In this document: positions 27,385 to 35,903 of the stretch, one piece after another
Position numbering within the stretch: the stretch's first letter is position 1
How the letters are laid out: each line of letters begins with the position of its first letter
NCBI GenBank assembly: GCA_937877625.1
Contig: CALFJG010000015.1
Location: 1-56,157, forward strand
DNA length: 56,157 bases
Source: an uncultured Prevotellaceae bacterium
Lineage (GTDB): Bacteria > Bacteroidota > Bacteroidia > Bacteroidales > Bacteroidaceae
Direction: 5' to 3'
Program-made: the position numbers and the translations under genes
The notes under the pieces: generated by a model
What the model was told of the DNA's origin: nothing
What the model saw: only the letters and a program-made list of their open reading frames with translations
Database searches by the model: none

Positions 27385-28326
27385 ATGATAAACAGACAAC
27401 TTATCCGCTTAAAGGCCGTGCAGCTGTTTTATGCCTTTTCAATTAGCACAGACAAAACACCTGATGAAGCTGAGAAAGAATATGCTACATCGTTAGAGCG
27501 TGCCTACGATCTCTATCTTTATCTATTAAACTTCCTTGTTGACATACGCCAACACGCCGAGCGTGCGGCCGAGACAATAGAAGCGCGCAACAAGCGTTTG
27601 AGTATCCGTGATGCGGCATTTTCTGCCGAACGCATATTGGCTAACAATCAATGGCTTCTCACCCTTGCCGAAAATGATGCGTTGAACGATTATCGCGAAA
27701 AACACCAAGACCGCACTGACGAGGAAAGAGCCGTAGCGAAACGATTGATGCAGACATTTATAGATAGCAATGACTTCGCTGTCTATCTCAAGCGCGAAGA
27801 CTATTCGCCCGAGGCCGACCAAGAAATTGTTCGCCGACTCTACAAAACAATTATCATTCCTTCCGAAGATTTTGAAACGCTTCTTGAAGAGCGTAGCCTC
27901 TATTGGAACGATGACAAAGACGTGATCGACACCTTTGTGCTCAAGACCATCAAACGCTTACGCCCCGACCAAGACACTTCGCAACCGCTGCTCCCCGCCT
28001 GGAGCGAGGAAGAAGACCATCAGTTTGCACTCCGTTTGTTCCACGAGGCTGTGATGCGCAAAGACGAAACCTATGCACTTATTACCAAGTATGGCAGTGA
28101 GCGGTGGGATATTTCGCGCGTAGCGTTTATGGACATCGTGATAATGCAAGTGGCTATAGCAGAGTTGATGAGCTTTCCAGAGATTGACAAATCTATTACC
28201 ATTAATGAATACATCAACACGGCAAAGTGGTATAGTACCCCTCAAAGCACTTCTTACATTAACGCTATGCTTGATGCCATAGCCAAACATTTGCGTAAGC
28301 AAGGAAACGTGTTCAAAAAGGTATAA
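27385..28326 (+). CDS. nusB: Transcription antitermination factor NusB (long Bacteroidota form)
   Basis: NusB binds boxA RNA with NusE in ribosomal RNA antitermination. At 313 residues this is about twice E. coli length, which is normal for Bacteroidales, where an N-terminal extension precedes the core. The C-terminal part, RVAFMDIVIMQVAIAELMSF, ITINEYINTAKWYSTPQSTS and YINAMLDAIAKHL, is the recognisable NusB core. It is first in a run of seven plus-strand genes. Confidence 0.92.
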   Translation: MINRQLIRLKAVQLFYAFSISTDKTPDEAEKEYATSLERAYDLYLYLLNFLVDIRQHAERAAETIEARNKRLSIRDAAFSAERILANNQWLLTLAENDALNDYREKHQDRTDEERAVAKRLMQTFIDSNDFAVYLKREDYSPEADQEIVRRLYKTIIIPSEDFETLLEERSLYWNDDKDVIDTFVLKTIKRLRPDQDTSQPLLPAWSEEEDHQFALRLFHEAVMRKDETYALITKYGSERWDISRVAFMDIVIMQVAIAELMSFPEIDKSITINEYINTAKWYSTPQSTSYINAMLDAIAKHLRKQGNVFKKV

Positions 28327-28351
28327 CACAAACTAAAAACGAATAATTATT

Positions 28352-28681
28352 ATGACGATGCTCTTTTCTTTACTTCAAACCGCACAACCAGGCGGCCTGG
28401 CACAGTACAGCGGACTGATAATGATTGTACTGCTGTTTGCAATTATGTATTTCTTTATGATTCGTCCGCAAAACAAGAAACAGAAAGAACTGCGAAACTT
28501 TCGCGATGCGCTAAAGCCAGGACAAGACGTGCTGACCGTGGGCGGCTTGCACGGTACCGTGCGTAGCATTTCCACAACCGGGGATACCGTTACGCTTGAG
28601 GTGGCTACGGGTGTAAAATTAGTGTTCGACCGTACAGCCATTGTGCCGCAAGGCGAAAAGCCGGTATCTACTAAAGAATAG
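28352..28681 (+). CDS. yajC: Preprotein translocase subunit YajC
   Basis: The 109-residue protein has one membrane helix (LIMIVLLFAIMYFFMI) followed by RPQNKKQKEL and a small soluble domain (PGQDVLTVGGLHGTV). It works with SecDF at the Sec channel. It starts 25 bases after nusB; nusB-yajC-ybbR is a usual Bacteroidales order. Confidence 0.94.
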   Translation: MTMLFSLLQTAQPGGLAQYSGLIMIVLLFAIMYFFMIRPQNKKQKELRNFRDALKPGQDVLTVGGLHGTVRSISTTGDTVTLEVATGVKLVFDRTAIVPQGEKPVSTKE

Positions 28682-28740
28682 AAAACGCTACAACGTAATA
28701 GCTTTCATAGCACACACCTTAAAGCTACTCTCTGCTTCCA

Positions 28741-29745
28741 ATGTCAAAAATCCCACACAACCGAGAAGCCTTGCTGCACGTTGTGCGTGCGGCTTTTCAT
28801 CGTGTCTGGACACGCAGCACACTGACGTTGCTCGGTTTTGTAGCATTGGCAGCAGTATTTTGGCTCACCGTGTCGCTCAACGAAACATACGAGGTGGAAA
28901 TTGCTGTACCCCTGGAGCTTCGTGATGTGCCAAAGAACGTGGTTATCACCACCGAGCTTCCTAAAGAATTGCATGTCACCCTGCGCGACAAGGGCGTGCG
29001 CTTGCTGCCTTATCTCTATGGGCCAGCACGCTCACCTATTATTGTGAGCTACAAGGAACACACCACGGGAAACGGGCGCGGACGCTTTACGGTAAGCGAG
29101 TTGCTCGGGCAGCTGCAACGACAAATTGTGTCGCCCACACAAATAGTACGTGTAAAACCCGACACGTTGGAGTTCTTCTACAATTTCGGAGCGAGCAAAC
29201 GTGTACCCGTGCGTTTAGACGGCGAGGCGCGCTGCCAGACGGGTTATTTCGTAGAACAAGTGAAGTTTGCGCCAGAGTTTGTTACGATTTATGCCCCGCA
29301 AAACGTGCTTGACACCTTGCGCACGGTTCATGTGTCCAGTGCGCTGCTGGAAAGTGTGCGCGACACATTGAAAAAGACCTTGCCTATAATTACCTCAAAA
29401 GGAATGAAGGCTGTACCCAGCAACGTGAATGTGACTGTTGTGGCCGACCGTCTTACGGAGAAAACGGTGCAAGTGCCTATTCGCACACGCAATTTCCCTG
29501 CCAATCGTGTGTTACGCACATTCCCCTCGGTAGTAAATGTGACGTTCAAAGTTGGGGTGAACCACTATGATGAGATAGGCCAAGATAACTTTGTGGTGGC
29601 CTTTTCTTACGACGAATTGCAAGCATTGGGTACAACAAAAGCACGTCCTGTGCTGAGTAGCATTCCCGAAGGAGCTTACGACGTGCGTATTAGTCCCACT
29701 ATGGTAGAGTACGTTATAGAAACGACTCCAGAGGAAGAGAATTAA
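28741..29745 (+). CDS. YbbR-domain membrane-anchored protein
   Basis: The 334-residue protein has a single N-terminal helix (LTLLGFVALAAVFWLTVSL) followed by extracytoplasmic YbbR-like repeats (VPLELRDVPKNVVITTELPK, then KELHVTLRDKGV). In Firmicutes the YbbR protein CdaR regulates a diadenylate cyclase. No cyclase gene is here, so the role is not inferred. Neighbours on both sides are close, consistent with an operon. Confidence 0.85.
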   Translation: MSKIPHNREALLHVVRAAFHRVWTRSTLTLLGFVALAAVFWLTVSLNETYEVEIAVPLELRDVPKNVVITTELPKELHVTLRDKGVRLLPYLYGPARSPIIVSYKEHTTGNGRGRFTVSELLGQLQRQIVSPTQIVRVKPDTLEFFYNFGASKRVPVRLDGEARCQTGYFVEQVKFAPEFVTIYAPQNVLDTLRTVHVSSALLESVRDTLKKTLPIITSKGMKAVPSNVNVTVVADRLTEKTVQVPIRTRNFPANRVLRTFPSVVNVTFKVGVNHYDEIGQDNFVVAFSYDELQALGTTKARPVLSSIPEGAYDVRISPTMVEYVIETTPEEEN

Positions 29746-29764
29746 ACCTCGCAAACAAGAGTTT

Positions 29765-30289
29765 ATGCACTATGCCGTGACAGGTGGAATAGCAAGCGGA
29801 AAGACGTGGTTTTGCAACAAGTTGCGTCAATGTGGCAACCAAGTATATTCGTGTGACGATGCTGCAAAACGTATTTTGCGCACCAATAACGCAGTGCAGC
29901 AAGCGTTGAAAGCCTTAGTAGGCGAGAACCTCTATACTGCTGGCGGTGTGTTGCAAAAAAAAGTTCTGGCGGCTTATCTCACAGCTTCGAATAGTAATGC
30001 CGAGCAAGTGAACGCCATCGTACACCCGTCTGTAGCCGCCGATTATCTGCTTTGGCAACAAGAGCAAACATCGCAGCACACTTTTATGGAATGTGCGCTA
30101 CTCTTTGAAAGTGGTTTTGACAGATTAGTGGAACGTACCATCTTAATCTATACACCTGAAACGACACGCCTGCGGCGTTTGATGCTTCGCGATGGTATAA
30201 GCCAAGAGCAGGCTCTCCGTTGGATGCGCCTACAAATGCCCGAAGAAGAAAAACGTCAGCGCGCAGACGTGGTTATTTATAACACTTAA
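29765..30289 (+). CDS. coaE: Dephospho-CoA kinase
   Basis: The enzyme phosphorylates dephospho-CoA to CoA, the last step of the pathway. The P-loop GGIASGKT is at residues 7-14, then YSCDDAAKRIL, and RADVVIYNT at the end matches the family's ADxVIxN. At 174 residues it stops right at that motif, lacking the 15-25 residue C-terminal helix of most homologues. It starts 19 bases after the YbbR gene. Confidence 0.92.
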   Translation: MHYAVTGGIASGKTWFCNKLRQCGNQVYSCDDAAKRILRTNNAVQQALKALVGENLYTAGGVLQKKVLAAYLTASNSNAEQVNAIVHPSVAADYLLWQQEQTSQHTFMECALLFESGFDRLVERTILIYTPETTRLRRLMLRDGISQEQALRWMRLQMPEEEKRQRADVVIYNT

Positions 30290-30356
30290 AACGAGAAGAA
30301 AGCAGCATCTTTAGAATTATTTTCCATCGTTGCAAAACCTCTTAAACCTCCTTTTT

Positions 30357-30764
30357 ATGCAAGACACAATCCTTTCTATTGCAGGTCGCCCCGGTCTTTA
30401 CCGCTTGCTTACACGCGGTGCGGGACGTATCATTGTTGAGGCTCTCGACGAGAGCCACAAACGCTTCCCGGCCAGCCCTCGCGACCGTATCACATCGCTT
30501 AACGATGTAAGTATGTATTCCGATGCTGATGATGTGCCGTTGATGCAAGTGTTTCAAAACATTGCTGATGCACTTGAAGGTAAAGCCTCGCCGCTGAACC
30601 ACAAAACAGCCTCGGCAGAAGAACTCTCAGACTTTATGGCAACGGCTTTACCCGATTACGACCGCGACCGTGTACATCAAAGCGATATGAAGAAGCTTCT
30701 GCAGTGGTATAACCTTCTTATTAAAGCAGGCTATACACAGTTTGTTACCGAAGAGGACAAATAG
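30357..30764 (+). CDS. DUF5606 protein
   Basis: The 135-residue soluble protein begins MQDTILSIAGRPGLYRLLTR, a conserved Bacteroidota family (DUF5606) of unknown function usually located near coaE. I chose the ATG at 30357; the frame opens earlier at 30330 but the family starts here. SMYSDADDVPLMQVF and a C-terminal helical part (MKKLLQWYNLLI) are visible. Confidence 0.8.
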   Translation: MQDTILSIAGRPGLYRLLTRGAGRIIVEALDESHKRFPASPRDRITSLNDVSMYSDADDVPLMQVFQNIADALEGKASPLNHKTASAEELSDFMATALPDYDRDRVHQSDMKKLLQWYNLLIKAGYTQFVTEEDK

Positions 30765-30799
30765 CCTATCCGTAGGGGTAATCTCCTTTTTCAGTAGCG

Positions 30800-31462
30800 A
30801 TGCAGGTAAAAATTCATCCCTCTTGGCAAAGGGTGCTGCAAAGTGAGTTTGAACAGCCTTACTTTGCCGCCCTTTCAGAGTTTGTCCATAGCGAGTATCG
30901 CACGGCACGGTGCTATCCACCAGCCCGCTTGGTGTTTCGCGCGTTTAATGCTACCCCGTTTGAACAAGTGCGTGTGGTACTCCTCGGTCAGGACCCTTAT
31001 CACGGGCCTGGGCAAGCCGAGGGGCTATGTTTCAGTGTGCCCGATGGCATAGCGCATCCGCCTTCGCTCCAAAACATTTTCAAAGAGATTGCCTCAGAAT
31101 TCAACACACCAACCCCCGCAAGTGGTTCCCTCGTGCGCTGGGCAGAGCAAGGCGTGTTATTGCTCAACGCTACACTAACGGTGAGAGAGCATCGTGCCGG
31201 TTCGCACCAAAATAAGGGGTGGGAACGCTTCACCGATGCAGTAATCGCCGCTGTGAACAGAGAGCGCGAGAATGTGGTGTTTTTGTTGTGGGGGAGTTAT
31301 GCAGCAAGCAAGGTTTCATTGATAGACAACCAGCACCATTGTGTTTTACGCTGTGCTCATCCCTCACCCCTCTCGGCGTATCGGGGCTTCTTTGGGAGTC
31401 ATCACTTTGTGCTTGCTAATGATTACTTAGTGAAACACGGCAAAACTCCCATACAATGGTAA
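30800..31462 (+). CDS. ung: Uracil-DNA glycosylase
   Basis: The 220-residue family 1 UDG removes uracil from DNA. The water-activating motif GQDPYHG is at 63-69 with catalytic Asp65. LLNATLTV, FLLWGSYA and HPSPLSAYRG (catalytic His near 190) follow. Its stop codon overlaps the start of the DUF3109 gene. Confidence 0.96.
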   Translation: MQVKIHPSWQRVLQSEFEQPYFAALSEFVHSEYRTARCYPPARLVFRAFNATPFEQVRVVLLGQDPYHGPGQAEGLCFSVPDGIAHPPSLQNIFKEIASEFNTPTPASGSLVRWAEQGVLLLNATLTVREHRAGSHQNKGWERFTDAVIAAVNRERENVVFLLWGSYAASKVSLIDNQHHCVLRCAHPSPLSAYRGFFGSHHFVLANDYLVKHGKTPIQW

Positions 31463-32028
31463 TTCCTATGGTTCAAGTGGGCGAAGTTATTGTTTCGCCC
31501 GATGTTTTTACCGAATACTTTTGTTGCGACCTTGATGCTTGTCGTGGGGCGTGCTGTGTGGAGGGGGAGAGCGGTGCACCGCTGCGGGAGGAAGAGATTG
31601 AAGGCTTGGAAGAAGCCCTTGACGATGTGACACCACTCATCGCCCCGCAAGCCCGGACAATAATTGTTGACCACGGCGTGGCAACTATTGATGGCGATGG
31701 CGACCTCGTGACAAATATCGTAGCGGGGAAAGACTGTGTCTTTACGTGTAAAGAGGGAGGCTGTGCGCTTTGCGCCTTAGAAAAGTTAGGCCACACAAAA
31801 CCCATTTCGTGCGCCCTTTACCCTATTCGTGAAAAGAGGCTATCAAATGGTTTGACAGGCATAAATGTCCATCGTTGGAGTGTGTGCGAACCGGCGCGTA
31901 AAAAAGGGCGCGAGGAGGGTGTGCGCGTCTTTGAGTTTCTACGTGCGCCGCTTATCCGGCGTTTTGGCTCTGCGTGGTACGACGAGTTATGCCTTGTGGC
32001 GCGCGAATTATCTCAACTCAAAGACTGA
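31456..32028 (+). CDS. DUF3109 cysteine-cluster protein
   Basis: The 190-residue protein has clustered cysteines: CCDLDACRGACC, CVFTCKEGGCALC and SCALYP. This is the pattern of DUF3109, related to zinc/iron-chelating YkgJ-like proteins. It probably binds a metal or Fe-S centre; the function is unknown. It overlaps ung by 7 bases (ATGGTAA) and its 3' end overlaps convergent pyrC by 16 bases. Confidence 0.85.
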   Translation: MVIPMVQVGEVIVSPDVFTEYFCCDLDACRGACCVEGESGAPLREEEIEGLEEALDDVTPLIAPQARTIIVDHGVATIDGDGDLVTNIVAGKDCVFTCKEGGCALCALEKLGHTKPISCALYPIREKRLSNGLTGINVHRWSVCEPARKKGREEGVRVFEFLRAPLIRRFGSAWYDELCLVARELSQLKD

Positions 32029-33302
32029 TACACCACTTTTCCATCGACAAAGGTGGCGACAACGCGATGACGAAACGTGTGACCCTCCAAAGGCGACCAG
32101 CGGCAGGCACTTAATATATTATTTGGAGTAAGAGTCCACGGGCTGTGCGGGTGAACAAGCGTGAGGTCGGCCAATAGCCCCTCGCGCAGGTAGCCCCTAT
32201 CGGAAAAACCAAAGAGGTCGGCAGGGTGGTGACACATTAGGTTTGCCACCTGGGGATAGGAAAGGAGGCCTTGTTGAGCGAGGTCGAGCATCACCACGAG
32301 TGAGAATTGCACCATTGGTATGCCGCTCGCGGCTTTCAGCGCGCCACCACGTTTCTCTTTGCGGCGATGAGGAGCATGGTCGGTGCCTATAGTATAGATG
32401 CTGCCGTCAGCAAGCCCTTGGCGCAGAGCCGTTCTGTCGGCGGCGGTTTTAACGGCAGGGTTACATTTAATTCGAGCGCCGAGACGAGGATAGTCGTCTT
32501 CGCAAAACAGCAGATATGTAGGACATACCTCGGCGGTGATGAAGTCGGGGGCGGCAGCTATAAGAGAAAGTTCTTCAGAGGTACTCACATGAGCGATGTG
32601 CAAACGCGTGTGGTAGGTTGAGGCCAAACGAATGGCGCGCTGCGCGGCATTGATACAAGCCTCCTTCGATCTTAGGCGCGAATGTAGGGCGATTGGTGCA
32701 TCGCCAATGACGGCAAAGTCGTTACGTGCTTGAGCATAGGCGGCAGAGAGAAGGTTTTGGTCCTCACAATGAGCCACCACGGGTTTCCGTGCGTTCTGAA
32801 ACACTTTGCACAAAGGCTCATCGCTGTCAAGCAACATTCCACCGGTTGATGCCCCTAAAAACACCTTTATGCCGCAATATAATTGAGGATTTATTTCTGC
32901 GAGGTGTGCTGCATTCTCACGCGTAGCACCGATGTAGAAACCGATGTGTACACGGCTCTTCTCCGCAGCGATGTTCATCTTCTCTAAGAGAGCTTCTGCA
33001 GAGGTGGTAGGCGGCAGGGTGTTAGGCATATCAAGCATCGTCGTCACACCGCCTGCAGCAGCGGCTTGGCTCTCCGAAGCCATATCGCCCTTGTGCGTAA
33101 GCCCCGGGTCGCGCAAATGAACGTGCGTATCAATAACACCGGGGAAAAGTAACAAGCCTTGTGCTTGGATTATATGGTCAAAATACTCTGGATTTAACGG
33201 CTGCTGGGAAATTTTGGCAATGTGTTTGCCCTCAATAACCAAGCTGCTTTGAAAAGCCTTTCCGTCAGATACGAGCGTGGCACTTTGTATAAGGTGTGTC
33301 AT
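32013..33302 (-). CDS. pyrC: Dihydroorotase
   Basis: The 429-residue amidohydrolase closes carbamoyl aspartate to dihydroorotate in pyrimidine synthesis. Metal ligands are in DTHVHLRDPG (about 57-66); AHCED, HIAHVST and TDHAPH carry the other histidines and the catalytic Asp. It is the class I type by length and motif (DTHVHLRDPG), though Bacteroidota proteins of this kind are often named PyrC. It converges with DUF3109. The 179-base gap upstream has no recognised feature. Confidence 0.92.
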   Translation of the reverse strand: MTHLIQSATLVSDGKAFQSSLVIEGKHIAKISQQPLNPEYFDHIIQAQGLLLFPGVIDTHVHLRDPGLTHKGDMASESQAAAAGGVTTMLDMPNTLPPTTSAEALLEKMNIAAEKSRVHIGFYIGATRENAAHLAEINPQLYCGIKVFLGASTGGMLLDSDEPLCKVFQNARKPVVAHCEDQNLLSAAYAQARNDFAVIGDAPIALHSRLRSKEACINAAQRAIRLASTYHTRLHIAHVSTSEELSLIAAAPDFITAEVCPTYLLFCEDDYPRLGARIKCNPAVKTAADRTALRQGLADGSIYTIGTDHAPHRRKEKRGGALKAASGIPMVQFSLVVMLDLAQQGLLSYPQVANLMCHHPADLFGFSDRGYLREGLLADLTLVHPHSPWTLTPNNILSACRWSPLEGHTFRHRVVATFVDGKVVYQSLS

Positions 33303-33481
33303 AGTTGATTTTTGTAAATAGAACCTTAAACCCCAAAGAGTAAAACTGTATTCTTTTCCGCTTGTAGTTTTCGCTTAAGAAACAAGAACAAAGGGGCTTT
33401 TCCTATTTATATGTGCGAATAATTGTTTCTTGCTTCGCATCATAGAGGGCTTTCCAAAACATAAAAACCACTAAATAGCCG

Positions 33482-34228
33482 TCACTGTTTCCTCTTTATC
33501 TTTCCAGTGATAGCCCGCCAGCGCAGAGACATCACACCAAAAAGAGCCTCACTAAAGATGCCTCCCGACATCTTGCTCGTACCCAATTGTCGGTTTACAA
33601 AGATAACAGGTACTTCCGCCACACGGAAACCTAAGAGATGGGCTGTATATTTCATTTCAATTTGGAAAGCATAGCCCTTGAAACGAATAGCATCAAGGTC
33701 GATGGCTTCAAGTACGGCACGATTGTAGCACACAAATCCTGCCGTAGTGTCGTGTACAGGAATACCAGTAATAAGACGCACATACTTTGAGGCAAAATAA
33801 CTCATCAAGACGCGTCCCATCGGCCAGTTGACAACGTTCACGCCGCTCACGTAGCGAGAGCCTACGGCCACCCCAGCATTTTCTTTTGCCACAGCGTCGT
33901 AGAGTCGCGGCAGGTCTTTGGGGTCGTGGCTAAAGTCGGCATCCATCTCAAAAATGTAAGAATAATCGTGTTCCAACGCCCACTTAAATCCCGTAATATA
34001 AGCCGTACCCAATCCTTGTTTGCCGCTGCGGTTTATCAGAAAGAGACGCTGGGGAAAGGCTTCTTGCATAAGCCGCTTTACTATTGAGGCAGTGCCGTCG
34101 GGCGAGCCATCATCAATAATAAGAATGTGAAAAGGCTGCTCCATTCCAAGCACAGCGCGAATGATTTGTTCTATATTCTCTTTCTCGTTGTACGTGGGAA
34201 TAATCACCAAACTATCAGCAGTAGGCAT
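33482..34228 (-). CDS. Family 2 glycosyltransferase, polyprenol-phosphate mannosyltransferase type
   Basis: The 248-residue enzyme has IIPTYNEKENIEQII at the N-terminus, IIDDGSPDGT, then EMDADFSHDP as the metal-binding DXD, matching Dpm1-like enzymes. It lacks the C-terminal membrane domain of longer homologues. It probably moves a sugar from a nucleotide to a polyprenyl phosphate for cell-envelope glycans; the sugar is unknown. It is divergent from rsmH. Confidence 0.88.
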   Translation of the reverse strand: MPTADSLVIIPTYNEKENIEQIIRAVLGMEQPFHILIIDDGSPDGTASIVKRLMQEAFPQRLFLINRSGKQGLGTAYITGFKWALEHDYSYIFEMDADFSHDPKDLPRLYDAVAKENAGVAVGSRYVSGVNVVNWPMGRVLMSYFASKYVRLITGIPVHDTTAGFVCYNRAVLEAIDLDAIRFKGYAFQIEMKYTAHLLGFRVAEVPVIFVNRQLGTSKMSGGIFSEALFGVMSLRWRAITGKIKRKQ

Positions 34229-34435
34229 ATAAAACTATTGTGTGTGTTGTCGGTAAGAAATAAAGAAACCACAAGCGTCAATCACTCTTTGTCGGGTTGT
34301 TCTTGGGGGAAATCGCACGCAAAGGTGTCACTTTCTTTCCATATCTCCCTTATCTTTTTACCTAATAAGAATGACAAGTGTTAAAGTTTTTACAAAAAAT
34401 GCGGCTTCTTATGGGGTGAACTACTGAAATCTGTG

Positions 34436-34443
34436 TAATTTTG
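34436..34443 (+). promoter_or_regulatory. Possible -7 box for the division/cell-wall run
   Basis: TAATTTTG fits TAnnTTTG, 52 bases before rsmH. No TTTG is at the right distance upstream, so this is a weak call. Confidence 0.35.
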
Positions 34444-34494
34444 TGTGCTAAAGGAAAAAGGTTACGAAAAGGAATACCAAATAAGCGTTTACGA

Positions 34495-35424
34495 ATGACG
34501 ATTCACGCCGCATCAGCCTACCACGTCCCCGTATTGCTTCAATCTTCAGTAGATGCGCTCTGCATTAAACCCAGTGGTATCTACTTTGACTTAACGTTCG
34601 GTGGTGGAGGTCATAGCCGCGAGATATTGAGAAGACTTGGCCCCGATGGTAAACTCTTCGCGTTCGACCAAGATGCAGATGCGTTTCAAAATGTACCGCA
34701 CGACGACCAACGTCTTGTCTTTGTGCATAGCAATTTTCGGCATCTGGCTCGTTGGGCTCGCTATTATGGTGTAGCAGAGGCTGATGGTGTCTTGGCCGAT
34801 TTAGGTGTGTCAAGCCACCATTTTGACGATGCTACAAGGGGTTTTTCTTTTCGCTTTGACAGCGTGCTTGATATGCGAATGAATAAAGGTGGAGAAAAAA
34901 CTGCGGCAGATGTACTCAATACTTATAGTGAAGAGCAACTGTCTCGTATCTTTTCTCTCTACGGCGAGCTGCCTCGCGCACGCCAGATGGCTCGCGCTGT
35001 TGTCAAGGCTCGTGATGTCAAACCGTTGCACTTCGTTTCCGACCTTACTTCGCTCTTTGTGCCTCTCTTGCCTCGGTCGCGTGAGAAAAAGGAAATGGCA
35101 AAACTCTTCCAAGCGTTGCGCATAGAGGTAAACAAAGAAATGAGTGTACTTGCAGAGATGCTTAGTGCTACGGCAAAGTCTTTGCGAGTAGGAGGCAGGT
35201 TGGTTGTACTCACCTACCATTCTCTGGAAGATCGGATGGTGAAAAACGTAATGCGTAGCGGAAGTATTGACGGACGAGTAGAGCAAGACCTTTATGGCCA
35301 CAACCTCGCTCCACTGCGAATGATAGGCAACAAGCCTATTGTTCCTAATGAAGAAGAGCAGCTGGCCAATCCCCGCAGCCGCAGTGCTAAATTAAGAGTG
35401 GCCGAACGTATAGCCTCCATATAA
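34495..35424 (+). CDS. rsmH: 16S rRNA (cytosine-1402-N4)-methyltransferase RsmH
   Basis: The 309-residue SAM-dependent methyltransferase modifies C1402. AYHVPVLLQ at the start, FDLTFGGGGHSREIL (SAM motif I), VLADLGVSSHHFDDATRGFSF and LTYHSLEDRMVK are family hallmarks. A TTG at 34441 extends the frame but ATG 34495 gives the usual start. It is first in the division/murein run. mraZ, which often precedes it, is not seen. Confidence 0.95.
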   Translation: MTIHAASAYHVPVLLQSSVDALCIKPSGIYFDLTFGGGGHSREILRRLGPDGKLFAFDQDADAFQNVPHDDQRLVFVHSNFRHLARWARYYGVAEADGVLADLGVSSHHFDDATRGFSFRFDSVLDMRMNKGGEKTAADVLNTYSEEQLSRIFSLYGELPRARQMARAVVKARDVKPLHFVSDLTSLFVPLLPRSREKKEMAKLFQALRIEVNKEMSVLAEMLSATAKSLRVGGRLVVLTYHSLEDRMVKNVMRSGSIDGRVEQDLYGHNLAPLRMIGNKPIVPNEEEQLANPRSRSAKLRVAERIASI

Positions 35425-35453
35425 CTATATTGCAAAAAAAGCAAGAAACTACT

Positions 35454-35903
35454 ATGGCGGACAATAAAGAAAAGGAAAAGGAAAAAGAAAAAGCAACTCG
35501 CGACAAGGCAGAAAATCGCGCTGAACGCGCTTTTCGCGAGATTATTGATATTGACAACGAGCAACGCACACGTATCACGTGGCGTAGTGTGCTTGGCGGC
35601 GATGTGTTAACCAGTCGTTTCATACGCCACTCGGTGTTTTTTATCTTGTATATTGTTTTCTTGCTCGTTATTTATGTAAGCAATCGCTATGCCTGTCAGC
35701 ACGAATTTATAGAGCAAACCCACTTGCTTGACACGTTGCAAGATCGCCGTTGGAAACTTCTTACGATTACCAGCGAAATCAAAGAGAAGACACGACGCAG
35801 TTTTGTGGAAAAACACCTCGGCGACACTGCACTCGGTACATCCTCTCAACCGCTCTATCAACTTGAAGTAGATGAACAACCTCAAAACACTTCCGAGCCA
35901 TGA
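35454..35903 (+). CDS. ftsL: FtsL-like division protein
   Basis: The 149-residue protein has a highly charged Lys/Glu N-terminus (KEKEKEKEKATRDKAENRA), one membrane helix (FFILYIVFLLVIYVSNRYA) and a short coiled-coil-like exterior region. Position between rsmH and ftsI identifies it as the FtsL counterpart that helps activate the septal synthase. Its stop overlaps the ftsI start by 4 bases (ATGA). Confidence 0.82.
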   Translation: MADNKEKEKEKEKATRDKAENRAERAFREIIDIDNEQRTRITWRSVLGGDVLTSRFIRHSVFFILYIVFLLVIYVSNRYACQHEFIEQTHLLDTLQDRRWKLLTITSEIKEKTRRSFVEKHLGDTALGTSSQPLYQLEVDEQPQNTSEP